Positions 25,724 to 35,102 of a DNA stretch of 64,000 nt are shown here, piece after piece. The stretch spans positions 372,001-436,000 of the forward strand of contig NZ_POJD01000142.1 in assembly GCF_002960445.1 (NCBI RefSeq), given 5' to 3'. The translations under genes were made by a program, and so were the position numbers. Below the pieces are notes generated by a model. It had not been told where the DNA came from. It saw nothing but the letters and a program-made list of their open reading frames with translations, and made no database searches. The stretch is from Streptococcus suis (GTDB lineage Bacteria; Bacillota; Bacilli; Lactobacillales; Streptococcaceae). Positions within the stretch are counted from its first letter, which is position 1. Each line of letters starts with the position of its first letter.

Positions 25724-27526
25724 TTAGAGATGCACTCCTTTCTCAACAAGAGCTTCCAACTCTGTCAAGCGGGCTTCAAAGACCTTGAAGGCGTCGTTAA
25801 GATAGTCTTCCTTGGTCATATCCACACCAGCTTTTGCGATGACATTGAGTGGATAATCAGAGCTACCAGCCTTGAGGTAGTTGAGGTAGTTTTCCTTGTC
25901 CTCTGGGCTACCATTGACAATCTTGTCTGCCAAAGCAGATGCTGCCGCAAAGCCAGTTGCATATTGGTAAACATAGAAATTGTAATAGAAATGTGGAATA
26001 CGAGCCCACTCATACTGAATGTGTGGATTTTCTTCCGCAGACAAGCCGTAATACTTCTCGTTAAGTTCCCCGTAAAGTTGGTTGAGGAAGTCTGCTGTCA
26101 AGACCTGACCTTCTTGGTCTGCTTTGTAAATAGCCTGCTCAAACTCTGCAAACTGGGTTTGACGGAAGACAGTTCCACGGAAGCCGTCTAGGTAGTGGTT
26201 GAGAATGGCAAAGCGGGCCTTGGCGTCTTCTACTTCTGCCAAGAGTTTCTCGGTCAAGAGATTTTCGTTGGTAGTCGAAGCAATCTCAGCCAAGAAGATA
26301 GAATAGTGTCCATAGACATAAGGTTGGTTCTGACGAGTCAACATAGAATGAAGCGAGTGCCCTGTTTCATGAATGAGGGTGTACATATTGTCCAAATTGT
26401 CCTGCCAGTTGAGGAGCATGAAGGCGTTGGTGTCATAGGCACCACCTGAATAAGCTCCTGAACGCTTGCCTTCGTTGACATGGACATCAATCCAGCGGTT
26501 TTCAAAGGCTTCTTTGACAATAGCCGCGTACTCATCACCAAAGATATTCAAGGTATCGGCACAAGTAGCCAAGGCTTCTTCATAGGTGACTTTTGTGTCT
26601 CTGCTAGAAAGCGGTGTGTACATATCGTACATCTTGAGGTCATCAATACCCAAGAGTTTCTTACGCAAATTGATGTAGCGGTGCAAGAGCGGAAGGTGCT
26701 TGTTGACTGCTGACACTAATGTATCGTATACGGACTCCGGGATGAAGTTGGCTGAAAGGGCTGCGTGGCGGGCAGAGTCGTACTTGCGTAAACGAGCTTT
26801 CAGGTTATTGACCTTAACGTTAGACTGAAGGGTCTTGGCGTAAGTATGCTGGAACTGCTCGTATGTTTCGTACAGAGCCTCATAGGCTTCTTGACGCACT
26901 TCACGGTTCTGTGATTCCATAAAGTGGATGTAGTTGCCGTGAGAAAGTGGTACCAAGTGACCGTCTTCATCAGCGATTTCTGGGAAACGCAGGCTGGCAT
27001 TATCCAAAACAGAGAAAGTTTCAGACGGTGCTTCAAAAATCTCGCTGGTTGCCGCAAGGACTTCTTCGACCTCTTGGGACAAGACATGATCCTTGGCTGA
27101 CAAGAGTTTTTCAAACTGGTGGCTGTACTGAACAAGGGCTGGTTCTTCTGCTTTAAAGGCTTCCAACTGCTCTTCGGTAATGGCCATAAATTCTGGCTCA
27201 TAGAAGGCAAAAGTCTGAGAAAAAACTGAGTAAATGCTCAGTGCTTTAGCTTGAAATTCCTGGTACTTCCCTTCACGAGTGTCTTGGTCATTTTTCATGG
27301 ACGCATAGACATAGAGCTTTTCAAGTCGACGCATAAGTCCAAGCTGGGTTTCGCTAATCTCCAAGAGGCTCTTAGCTGAGTCCAGCAAGTGACCTGCAAA
27401 GGCCTTGGCTTTTTCTGTTTCTACCTGGATAGCCTCCAACTCAGCTTCCCAAGCCTCATCTGTTGGGAAAATTGTGGTCAAATCCCACTGGTATTTTTCT
27501 TCGATTTCATAACGTTGTTTAGACAT
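25724..27526 (-). CDS. pepF: Oligoendopeptidase F
   Basis: A 600-residue M3B zinc peptidase that cuts cytoplasmic oligopeptides of about 7-17 residues. The active site [13 protein letters not shown], with HExxH, lies near residue 380, and the third ligand Glu is expected in [11 protein letters not shown]. The chosen start [16 protein letters not shown] follows GGAGGATACATT. Length is exact for the family. Its neighbours coiA upstream and the O-methyltransferase and prsA downstream match the streptococcal order, with extra genes inserted on both sides. Confidence 0.96.
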   Translation of the reverse strand: MSKQRYEIEEKYQWDLTTIFPTDEAWEAELEAIQVETEKAKAFAGHLLDSAKSLLEISETQLGLMRRLEKLYVYASMKNDQDTREGKYQEFQAKALSIYSVFSQTFAFYEPEFMAITEEQLEAFKAEEPALVQYSHQFEKLLSAKDHVLSQEVEEVLAATSEIFEAPSETFSVLDNASLRFPEIADEDGHLVPLSHGNYIHFMESQNREVRQEAYEALYETYEQFQHTYAKTLQSNVKVNNLKARLRKYDSARHAALSANFIPESVYDTLVSAVNKHLPLLHRYINLRKKLLGIDDLKMYDMYTPLSSRDTKVTYEEALATCADTLNIFGDEYAAIVKEAFENRWIDVHVNEGKRSGAYSGGAYDTNAFMLLNWQDNLDNMYTLIHETGHSLHSMLTRQNQPYVYGHYSIFLAEIASTTNENLLTEKLLAEVEDAKARFAILNHYLDGFRGTVFRQTQFAEFEQAIYKADQEGQVLTADFLNQLYGELNEKYYGLSAEENPHIQYEWARIPHFYYNFYVYQYATGFAAASALADKIVNGSPEDKENYLNYLKAGSSDYPLNVIAKAGVDMTKEDYLNDAFKVFEARLTELEALVEKGVHL

Positions 27527-27557
27527 AATGTATCCTCCGTAGCTCATATTCTACCAT

Positions 27558-27591
27558 AAAAAAGCCCCTCTTTCCAACGGAAAGTGGAGGC
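27558..27591 (-). terminator. Terminator of the lipoprotein gene
   Basis: On the minus strand GCCTCC-A-CTTTCC / GGAAAG-A-GGGGC form a stem with loop GTT, followed by six Ts. Confidence 0.75.
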
Positions 27592-27598
27592 CTACACT

Positions 27599-28225
27599 TT
27601 ACTCACTACCAGTAAAGTAGGTTTTGGCATCGGCTACTGCTTCCTTGACAAAGCTATCATAGAATGCAAGATTGGGGATACCATATTTATTTAACAAACC
27701 GTCAACGTAACTGCTTCCTTCAGCCTCTTTGATACTTCCTTTTATCTCCTGATTATTAGCCTGATGGACAAAATTTCCTTGTAGGTCAATCGTTAAATCT
27801 CCATCATTTGCAAAAGCGATAGAGTAGCCACTAGCTACAAAATACTGTCCAATCTGTCCAGTAGCCTCACTTGCCTTCTCTTCGCCTTCATATTCGTCAG
27901 TCGCTACTGTATAGTCACCGCTTTCGACGAAATAGGTTACCTTACAACCACTTTGGTAGGAAAGCATATAATATTCATCAGTGTAAAGATATTCCGTACC
28001 ATCTTCAAAGACTATGAGTGTTCCTCCGTCATCTCCTACTTCTTTAGATGCTACTTTCTGACTATGCTGGGTTGTAAACTTTTGAGCCTCTTTCTCATTG
28101 ATTGTTTGCACTTGCTGACTGGAGGCTGTGGTGGTTTGCCCCTCCTCATGCCTTACAGCACAGGCTGATAGGCATGCCAATAAGAGTAAAGAAGCACCTA
28201 TTATAGTTACTCGACTCCGTTTCAT
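27599..28225 (-). CDS. Uncharacterised lipoprotein
   Basis: A 208-residue exported protein. Signal peptide MKRSRVTIIGASLLLLACLS ends in the lipobox LSAC near residue 22, so it is lipid-anchored at the cell surface. A Thr/Ser/Gln linker follows, then an acidic domain rich in Y, G and D (EDGTEYLYTDEYYMLSYQ). No known domain is recognised. AAGGGGGTCTT precedes the start. It lies between coiA and pepF, an insertion relative to the usual coiA-pepF order, and has its own terminator. Confidence 0.7.
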   Translation of the reverse strand: MKRSRVTIIGASLLLLACLSACAVRHEEGQTTTASSQQVQTINEKEAQKFTTQHSQKVASKEVGDDGGTLIVFEDGTEYLYTDEYYMLSYQSGCKVTYFVESGDYTVATDEYEGEEKASEATGQIGQYFVASGYSIAFANDGDLTIDLQGNFVHQANNQEIKGSIKEAEGSSYVDGLLNKYGIPNLAFYDSFVKEAVADAKTYFTGSE

Positions 28226-28256
28226 CACAAGACCCCCTTGTAAACCTTTTCTTTTA

Positions 28257-29213
28257 TTATATCATTATTAACATATATCGTCTATAAATTATAGGTGGAT
28301 ACAAGACTTGTTTTCTCTGATTTTCCACTTTGTCGTAAAACTGGTCAAATGCCTGGTAAATCGGTGTCAGGTCTTGCTTGATCTGGGCAAAGCCAATGGC
28401 CGAGCGGGGCAGTCGGATTTGGGGATAGAAGTCTAATGCTGTCTTGGTCAGTAGATTTTCTCCACGTCCATAAGCCTCTGCTTGCAGGGCAAGCCATTTA
28501 GGGGATTTGTAATAAAGCTGTTGAGCAATGTAGCGAGGCAAATCCTCATCCATTGGACAAGTCATGCTAGATAGGGTTTGCTTGGCAAATGGTAATCGTA
28601 ATATATCCAGTAATTTTCCCTGACCAAAAGGAAAGACTTTCGTTAGACAGTGGATCTTGCCACGCAGGTCTTCATGAATGAGGTAGCGAAGTCGTAACTC
28701 CTTCTTCTCGTCATCCAATTCCCAGAGATGAAACCCCATATTCATACTAAAGGAGAGAAACTGCTTATGCAATTTGGTCAACCTATCCTTGAGCCACAAA
28801 TCCTTGCCTAACAACCAGAGAACCTGGTAACCAGCATTACAATAGGCTTGCGTCCGTTCCTGCAAACGAGAAATCGGCAGACTGGAACATTGGACTTCTA
28901 AGGCTAGACTATTATTGACCAATAAATCTGCTAGTTGGTTAATCTCTGGTAGGTATTTTTCCAACTCAACCGGCTCCTTTTCCACCAGCCAGCTGTAAAG
29001 CTCTGATTTGAGGGAGAGGTGCTGGGCAGATTCATTCTCCGTAAAAAATGGGCACTCTTTACGACTAACATGGGCAAAGTGTGGTCGCAGGATTTTACCA
29101 GAACGGTAGCGGACTGGACTAGAACACTGGGGACAATAAAAGTCTTCATCTCTCAAATCCTGAAGTTCTAGGAGATTGAACAAGTGATTGGTTTTATTTT
29201 TTACGATAAACAT
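28257..29213 (-). CDS. coiA: Competence protein CoiA
   Basis: A 318-residue late competence protein needed for recombination of incoming DNA. The N-terminal zinc-ribbon-like CPQCSSPVRYRSG and HFAH are near residues 31-52; the central nuclease-like core includes LALEVQCSSLPISRLQERTQAY, with the E-x-Q pattern of the family. Length is typical. GAGGAGGAAAT precedes the ATG, and a com-box lies 20 bases upstream, so expression depends on the competence sigma factor ComX/SigX. Confidence 0.93.
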   Translation of the reverse strand: MFIVKNKTNHLFNLLELQDLRDEDFYCPQCSSPVRYRSGKILRPHFAHVSRKECPFFTENESAQHLSLKSELYSWLVEKEPVELEKYLPEINQLADLLVNNSLALEVQCSSLPISRLQERTQAYCNAGYQVLWLLGKDLWLKDRLTKLHKQFLSFSMNMGFHLWELDDEKKELRLRYLIHEDLRGKIHCLTKVFPFGQGKLLDILRLPFAKQTLSSMTCPMDEDLPRYIAQQLYYKSPKWLALQAEAYGRGENLLTKTALDFYPQIRLPRSAIGFAQIKQDLTPIYQAFDQFYDKVENQRKQVLYPPIIYRRYMLIMI

Positions 29214-29232
29214 ATTTCCTCCTCATCCTATG

Positions 29233-29240
29233 TATTCGTA
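29233..29240 (-). promoter_or_regulatory. Com-box (SigX/ComX promoter) of coiA
   Basis: Minus-strand TACGAATA, the streptococcal com-box, preceded by TTTT and ending 20 bases before the coiA start codon. Confidence 0.85.
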
Positions 29241-29303
29241 AAAGCAGTCAAGATGCTCATTCTATTTCAGTAGAAATCATTTCTAAACATTATAATATAT
29301 CAT

Positions 29304-29332
29304 TTGTTTCCCTTATATTTTTTTGTTATAGT
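29304..29332 (+). promoter_or_regulatory. Promoter of the BTAD/AAA regulator
   Basis: TTGTTT (29304-29309) and TATAGT (29327-29332) are separated by 17 bases; GGAGGCGCTTACTT precedes the start at 29363. Confidence 0.6.
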
Positions 29333-29362
29333 AGATACAAGAACGAATGGAGGCGCTTACTT

Positions 29363-32317
29363 ATGACGCGTTTATCTTGTTTGCTATTTGGAACTCCGAC
29401 TATCTTAGTCAATCAGGCGGAAATCACACCATCCTACGCAAAGATCAGTGCCCTGATCTATTATCTTATGTTAAAAGGTGAAGCTAGTCGTGAAGAGGTA
29501 GCTACACTCTTGTGGGGGGATAAGAATTCCGAGAAGGCTAGAAAAAACTTACGAAATACTATTTATCAGACCAACAGAGAGCTAGGATGTGAGGCTATTG
29601 TCAGTCCCAGCAGGTCCATGCTAGCTATAAATCCTGATATAGATATTTCCTGTGATGTGCAGCTATTTTTGTCAGACCCTGTTCACCAGCTCCATCTCTT
29701 CAAGGGTGTGTTTCTGGAAAATTTTTATATCAAGAATTGCCAGGAGTTTGACTTTTGGATAGAAAAAATCAAGTCCCAACTGGAAAAGACCTATCTGACA
29801 GCCTGTCAGCAGTTGCTGGAAAAACAAGAGCACTTGTCTGACCTAGAGGGAGCTGAGCACCTCATCCTTCGGATGATTAGCATGGATGAATTTAATGAAG
29901 AGCATTATCTTAGCTTGATGAAACTCTATTTGGAGGAAGGACAGACACGAAAGATTATTGAAACCTATCATCGCTTGGCACAACTATTGGATAAGGAGCT
30001 CGGAATCGGACCTGGTGAATCGATAAAAAACCTCTATTATCAAGTAGTCAGGGATCATGCAGAGAAAAAAGACTCCCAGCTAGCTCCCAAAACCGACTAT
30101 TTTTTTGGAAGAATTGAAGAAATTCATGCTCTCGAACATTTCCTAGTCTCTGTCTTAGAAACTGGTAGTCGTGCCTTTTTCCTCCACGGTGAGGTTGGTT
30201 CGGGAAAACGAAGCCTGGTCCGTCAGGTCTTGGCTAACCAGGGGCAACGGTTTTCTATCATTCAGATCAACTGTTTACCAGAGGACCTCTACAAACCATA
30301 CTCCATTTGGCGAAAGATAAGTCATAACTATCAATGGATTTTCCAAGAGACATTGGATACAAGACTGTCTTTGGAAGAAACTAGGAACCGTGAAGACTTG
30401 ATTGATGGTTTGGAAAAGACTTGTCAGAAACAAGCTCTACTGTTCTTGATTGAGGATGCCCATTGGATGGATAAAGAGAGTTTACAAGTAGTGCTGGACT
30501 GTATTCATGCTCTTAGCCGTGCTCCTCTAGCATTTCTATTCACCAGAAACTTACGGCAAAATAAGGAAATAGATTATCTTGAGCATTACCTGTATAACCA
30601 TCAGCTTGCAGAAAACCTTTGTTTGAAAAATTTATCCCTCGCTGACAGTCAAGACTTCTTAAAAGAACTGAGCCAGCAGGATGCTCTTTCTGATTTAGAG
30701 CAGATTTATCATTTTAGTCAAGGCAATCTCTTTCTCCTTGACCAATACGCCCAGCAAATTAGGGAGGGACGTGAATTCCATCCTCTAACGGCAGCTATTC
30801 GGTCAAAAATGGCTTTGCAGGTCCATGCCCTTGATACAAAAGAAGAGGAGTTACTCAACTACCTTTCGACCTGTAGTGCTGGAAGTGATGTTGGTTTATT
30901 GGCTGATTTAATGGGGATAAGCCATCATGAAATGGCTGTATTGGTTGATCAGCTAACCAGCAAATCCCTTATCCTGCAAAAAGAGGTTGATGATCGACTG
31001 GAAGTACAATTTCGTCAAGCTGTCTTAGGAGAATTTCTCTACGATCAGTTACCTCTATCAAAAAGAAGAATTTTGCATGAACAAATTGCCTTTCATCTGA
31101 TTCAAAAATTACAACTTCAACCCAACAACAGCATCTTATTGCTAAAGATTGCAAGGCATTTTACTGCTGCCAAGCAACCTCTAATGGCTCTGGAATACCG
31201 TTTACAACACTTAAATCTGGCAATCAAGTCACACTACGATCTTTTTCCTTTGGGCTCTAGTAAGGACCAACTAAGTGGGGGCAAGGAAGAAGAGAATGGG
31301 CTCTGGATCCAGGAACAGTTGGCTGAAGTGCGGGAAAACATGGCCCATCTCGAAAAGCTTTATGGCGACCAGCGTCAGTTCCAGCTTCTTCAAGTTCGAT
31401 TTGAGTTTTATGAAGGGCGCTACTATATCCGGATCGGTAATTACCAGAAGGGGGTTAGCAGTATTCGGAAGGTGATCGCCAGAGCTCATGCTCTACATGA
31501 ACAAGAATACCTACTAAAAGGCTATCGACAGTTTATCCATTACTGCATCCAGATTGAAAACATTAGTGACCTGGGCTACTATGCTGAATTAGGTCTGGAA
31601 ACTGCTATAGAGGCTAATGATCACCAAGCCATCGGAATGTTTCTACGCTTTAAGGGACTTTTTAATCTCATGTTAGGGGATGAGGAGAAGGCTAGTCGTC
31701 TTCTCTACGAAGCCATTGATTGCTTTAGTCTGACAGCTTCTATGCGGAAGAAATATGCCATTCAGATTGCTGCTGCCCTGGATTACTTGGCGGAGATGGC
31801 TCAGATTCGCAGAGATTTTCTGACTGCCATCCACCTGCAAAAAGACGCTATCGAATTGATGCAAGACCAGGCTCCACAGTCATCTACTCTTGGTTTTTAT
31901 ATCGGCTTAGGGACTTCCTACTATCATCTGCAAGATTTTGACCAGGCTTATTCCATCTTTCAGGCGTCTATTCAAGAAGTCAATCAACAGATTTATCCTT
32001 GGAAGGAAGTGCAACTCAAGCTCTATTTGGCACTACTAGGTTGTCAGAAACAAGACTACACAGGAGTTCATGACCTGCTCGATAGGAAGGAAGCCTTGAT
32101 TTCTCGCTATTCTAATCCAAGAGATAAGGGCATGATTTATTACCTAATGGCAAAATTAAAGAATGAAATGAGGGACAATCCCCTGCTAGAAGCTACATTT
32201 GCTCAAAAATTATATGAAGACTTGAGCCACTACTACCACATCGCCAAACAATTCCTGAACCCTTATCGCGACCGTTTACTTCTGGAAGATTTGGATAATT
32301 TCATGAAAGAAAACTAA
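29363..32317 (+). CDS. BTAD/AAA-ATPase transcriptional regulator (SARP-like)
   Basis: A 984-residue regulator. Residues 1-100 form an OmpR-type winged helix (SREEVATLLWGDKNSEKARKN) and 100-230 a bacterial transcriptional activation domain (BTAD), including FNEEHYLSLMKLYLEEGQ. An AAA/STAND ATPase core starts near 250 with Walker A GEVGSGKRS near 274 and Walker B LLFLIEDAHW near 360. The remainder is helical with repeat-like segments, probably TPR. Large regulators of this design respond to metabolites or peptides. It stands alone before the hut operon, separated from hutG by a bidirectional terminator. I infer that it may control the hut genes; nothing else nearby looks like a hut regulator. 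Confidence 0.8.
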   Translation: MTRLSCLLFGTPTILVNQAEITPSYAKISALIYYLMLKGEASREEVATLLWGDKNSEKARKNLRNTIYQTNRELGCEAIVSPSRSMLAINPDIDISCDVQLFLSDPVHQLHLFKGVFLENFYIKNCQEFDFWIEKIKSQLEKTYLTACQQLLEKQEHLSDLEGAEHLILRMISMDEFNEEHYLSLMKLYLEEGQTRKIIETYHRLAQLLDKELGIGPGESIKNLYYQVVRDHAEKKDSQLAPKTDYFFGRIEEIHALEHFLVSVLETGSRAFFLHGEVGSGKRSLVRQVLANQGQRFSIIQINCLPEDLYKPYSIWRKISHNYQWIFQETLDTRLSLEETRNREDLIDGLEKTCQKQALLFLIEDAHWMDKESLQVVLDCIHALSRAPLAFLFTRNLRQNKEIDYLEHYLYNHQLAENLCLKNLSLADSQDFLKELSQQDALSDLEQIYHFSQGNLFLLDQYAQQIREGREFHPLTAAIRSKMALQVHALDTKEEELLNYLSTCSAGSDVGLLADLMGISHHEMAVLVDQLTSKSLILQKEVDDRLEVQFRQAVLGEFLYDQLPLSKRRILHEQIAFHLIQKLQLQPNNSILLLKIARHFTAAKQPLMALEYRLQHLNLAIKSHYDLFPLGSSKDQLSGGKEEENGLWIQEQLAEVRENMAHLEKLYGDQRQFQLLQVRFEFYEGRYYIRIGNYQKGVSSIRKVIARAHALHEQEYLLKGYRQFIHYCIQIENISDLGYYAELGLETAIEANDHQAIGMFLRFKGLFNLMLGDEEKASRLLYEAIDCFSLTASMRKKYAIQIAAALDYLAEMAQIRRDFLTAIHLQKDAIELMQDQAPQSSTLGFYIGLGTSYYHLQDFDQAYSIFQASIQEVNQQIYPWKEVQLKLYLALLGCQKQDYTGVHDLLDRKEALISRYSNPRDKGMIYYLMAKLKNEMRDNPLLEATFAQKLYEDLSHYYHIAKQFLNPYRDRLLLEDLDNFMKEN

Positions 32318-32341
32318 ATAAGCTCAACTACAAATACAACC

Positions 32342-32380
32342 AAAAAGGAAGGACCTATTCAGTGATGGTCCTTCCTTTTT
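32342..32380. terminator. Bidirectional terminator between regulator and hutG
   Basis: AAAAAGGAAGGACC / GGTCCTTCCTTTTT, a 14-bp stem with an 11-base loop, with Ts on the plus strand and As before the stem, so it works in both directions. Confidence 0.9.
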
Positions 32381-32403
32381 TCTAGTTATCCTAGGAAAAG
32401 TCT

Positions 32404-33399
32404 TTATTTTCTGTCGTGTGTTTGAACCAAAATCCGTGTCAGATAGAAAATAAGCGTTGCTGCTAAGTTGGCCGTGTGGTTGTCAATATCATGTGGTGGA
32501 GAAGTTTCAACAATATCAATGCCAACAATTTTATCACTAGCAGCCAAGTATTGTAAGAGAAGGACAGCTAGGTTTGGATCAATCCCAAGAGACTGAATGG
32601 CGCTGACACCTGGTGCAGAGCCCACTGAAAAACAATCCATATCAATGGTCAGATGGATAGCCTGCTGACGCTGAACAAACTCATCCAGGTAAGAGCAAAT
32701 TTTTTCATAGCCCATTACATAGAGATTTTGCCCGGTTAAAAAGGAAATATCTGCTGATTTAGCAACAAAGTCAAAGAGAAAGAGATTGGTATTGTGTTCC
32801 TGAATTCCTAAGGCTAAGTAAGGAAATTCATAGCCCCTCGCCTTACAGTCATCGTAAATCTGCCGAAAACCAGTACCAGAATTTGGGCCAGTCTGGTCAT
32901 AAGGGCGGAGATCAAAATGTGCATCGAAGTTGATAACAGCGACAGGTTCTTCCTGTTCCAAGCCAGCCTGTAATCCCTTGTAGTGCCCATAGGCTGTTTC
33001 GTGGCCTCCACCCAGGACAATCGGAAAGAGATTTAACTCCAGCATGCGCTGAACCGCTGCAGCCAAACTGTCCTGCAATTGAGCCAAGCTACAATTGGGC
33101 CCATCTATATCCCCTACATCGTAAATCTTGACTTCTTTGCCCAGATGCCACGGTAGTTTAGCCAATTGGGTTCGGATACTACTAGCCCCCTCTACTGCTC
33201 CAACACGTCCATGATTGATATAGACACCCTTGTCACTCTTGAAACCAATAATCCCAAAATACTTTCCATCAAAGCGTTTCAGCGTCTGGTCATTAAGGTC
33301 GATAAATTCCATCACCATGCCCCATTTGGCAGTATAGAGATCATCATCAAACCCTCTTTGATAATAGGGATAGGTCATTGGATAATAGTTGCTTAGCAT
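32404..33399 (-). CDS. hutG: Formimidoylglutamase
   Basis: A 331-residue ureohydrolase (arginase family) that splits N-formimino-L-glutamate into glutamate and formamide. Metal-ligand motifs are [11 protein letters not shown] near 130, NFDAHFDLR near 154 and [11 protein letters not shown] near 247. CTAGGAGAAAAC precedes the ATG. It is the last gene of the leftward hut operon; a stable hairpin lies between hutH and hutG. FtcD and FchA in the same operon use the same substrate by another route. Confidence 0.92.
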   Translation of the reverse strand: MLSNYYPMTYPYYQRGFDDDLYTAKWGMVMEFIDLNDQTLKRFDGKYFGIIGFKSDKGVYINHGRVGAVEGASSIRTQLAKLPWHLGKEVKIYDVGDIDGPNCSLAQLQDSLAAAVQRMLELNLFPIVLGGGHETAYGHYKGLQAGLEQEEPVAVINFDAHFDLRPYDQTGPNSGTGFRQIYDDCKARGYEFPYLALGIQEHNTNLFLFDFVAKSADISFLTGQNLYVMGYEKICSYLDEFVQRQQAIHLTIDMDCFSVGSAPGVSAIQSLGIDPNLAVLLLQYLAASDKIVGIDIVETSPPHDIDNHTANLAATLIFYLTRILVQTHDRK

Positions 33400-33440
33400 G
33401 TTTTCTCCTAGTTATCGTCTTCATCATCAAACTCTGACAG

Positions 33441-33476
33441 AATAGGAGGTCTTGTTCCTTGATAAGACCTCCTATT
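33441..33476. other. Stable hairpin between hutH and hutG
   Basis: A perfect 13-bp stem AATAGGAGGTCTT / AAGACCTCCTATT with a 10-base loop. It lacks a good T tract on the minus strand, so partial termination or protection of the upstream mRNA is as likely as a true terminator. Confidence 0.6.
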
Positions 33477-33523
33477 TAGTATAATTATCTAACTGCTTCC
33501 TGTCAAATTCTGTTCAGGCTGGC

Positions 33524-35068
33524 TTATTCATATTGGATAGTCAGAGAAACTGCCTCTTCCACTGCAGATAAGAATTCCGGACTTTCAATCACAAGCGAAG
33601 CTTTATTGAGCTCATCGTAGATTTCAATGTCTTTGTCATTTTCGATGAAGCCAACCTGCTGCCTAAAGACTGTATAGGCTGGCTTGGTTCCCTTACCAAG
33701 TTTGGCACTATTTTCTTTCAAATCCAGAGCTTGACAAGCAGCCATGATTTCTGTTGCAAGGACACGGCGAGCATTTTTCAGTATTTCTCCTGCCTTACGA
33801 GCTGCAATTGTTCCCATGCTGACAAAATCTTCTTGGTTTTCACAAGATGGAATGGAATCCACACTGGCTGGATGAGAGAGAACCTTGTTCTCGGATACTA
33901 GGGCTGCACAGGCATATTGGGTGATCATAAAGCCGGAATTGCAACCAGGGTGTTTAACCAAGAAGGATGGCAATTTGCTGAGTTGACTATTGACCAGACG
34001 TTCAACACGGCGTTCGGAAACATTTCCGATTTCTGCAATCGCGATACCCAATAAATCAAATGGCTGAGCCATGGGTTCCCCGTGGAAATTCCCGCCTGAA
34101 ATAACGTGGCCATTCTTACAAATGATTGGATTGTCCGTAACAGAGTTGATTTCGATTTCTACTTTTTCTTTGACATAGGCTATCGAATCCTTGCTCGCTC
34201 CATGAATTTGTGGGATACAACGTAAGGTATACGGATCTTGCACGCGCTGGATAGTAGCCACTGTCGTATTGCCACTGTCTTCTAGAAGCTGGCGAATATT
34301 TCTTGCCGTTGCAAGTTGGCCACTTTGAGGACGGATAAGATGCAATTCTTCTTCAAATGGACTGGTAATACCATTATGAACTTCCAGTGACAGTGCTCCA
34401 GCAATATCTGACAATTTCAAAAGCTGGATGGCATCGTAGGTCACTAGTGCACCGATAGCCGTCAAGACTGTTGTGCCGTTGATCAAGGCCAAGCCCTCTT
34501 TTGCTGCTAGGTGAATAATGTCGATACCTGCTTGCTCCATCGCTTCCTTACCTGAAAGCAACTGTCCCTTGTAATAAGCTTTACCCAAACCTAGCATAGG
34601 TAAAACCATATGAGAAAGTGGAGCAAGGTCACCTGATGCACCCAAGGAGCCTTTTTCAGGAATAAATGGATGAACCCCCTTGTTCAACATCTCCAGCAAT
34701 TTTTCAACGGTTTCAAGGCGAATACCTGAATATCCTTTGACCAGAGAATTGATCCGAATTAGCATAATAGCCCGAACCACATCCTCTGGTAAGGGATTGC
34801 CAAAACCGCTAGAATGGGTGCGAATCAAATTTTCTTGCAGTTGGATGGTATCTTCAGTAGGGATACTAACATTACAAAGGGAACCAAAACCAGTGGTCAC
34901 CCCATAGACAACCCGCTTTTCCCTGACAATATCATCCACAATTTTACGCGAAGCCAAGACATCTTCCTTAGCCTCTTCTGAAATCAAGCACTGCCGACCA
35001 TCTCTGGCAACAGCTACAACATCTTCTAAAGTCAAACTTTTTCCATCTAATACAAGTGGTTTTGCCAT
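33524..35068 (-). CDS. hutH: Histidine ammonia-lyase
   Basis: A 514-residue enzyme that converts histidine to urocanate and ammonia. The MIO cofactor triad Ala-Ser-Gly lies in GSLGASGDLAPLSHM near residue 143; the active-site Tyr region GVTTGFGSLCN is near 53. The chosen start MAKPLVLDGKSL fits the family; a longer frame upstream overlaps the permease gene. GAAAGGATGAAAGTT precedes it. First step of the Hut pathway, in an operon with all later enzymes. Confidence 0.96.
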   Translation of the reverse strand: MAKPLVLDGKSLTLEDVVAVARDGRQCLISEEAKEDVLASRKIVDDIVREKRVVYGVTTGFGSLCNVSIPTEDTIQLQENLIRTHSSGFGNPLPEDVVRAIMLIRINSLVKGYSGIRLETVEKLLEMLNKGVHPFIPEKGSLGASGDLAPLSHMVLPMLGLGKAYYKGQLLSGKEAMEQAGIDIIHLAAKEGLALINGTTVLTAIGALVTYDAIQLLKLSDIAGALSLEVHNGITSPFEEELHLIRPQSGQLATARNIRQLLEDSGNTTVATIQRVQDPYTLRCIPQIHGASKDSIAYVKEKVEIEINSVTDNPIICKNGHVISGGNFHGEPMAQPFDLLGIAIAEIGNVSERRVERLVNSQLSKLPSFLVKHPGCNSGFMITQYACAALVSENKVLSHPASVDSIPSCENQEDFVSMGTIAARKAGEILKNARRVLATEIMAACQALDLKENSAKLGKGTKPAYTVFRQQVGFIENDKDIEIYDELNKASLVIESPEFLSAVEEAVSLTIQYE

Positions 35069-35102
35069 AACTTTCATCCTTTCATTTTGCAGGAGGGTTC
35101 CA

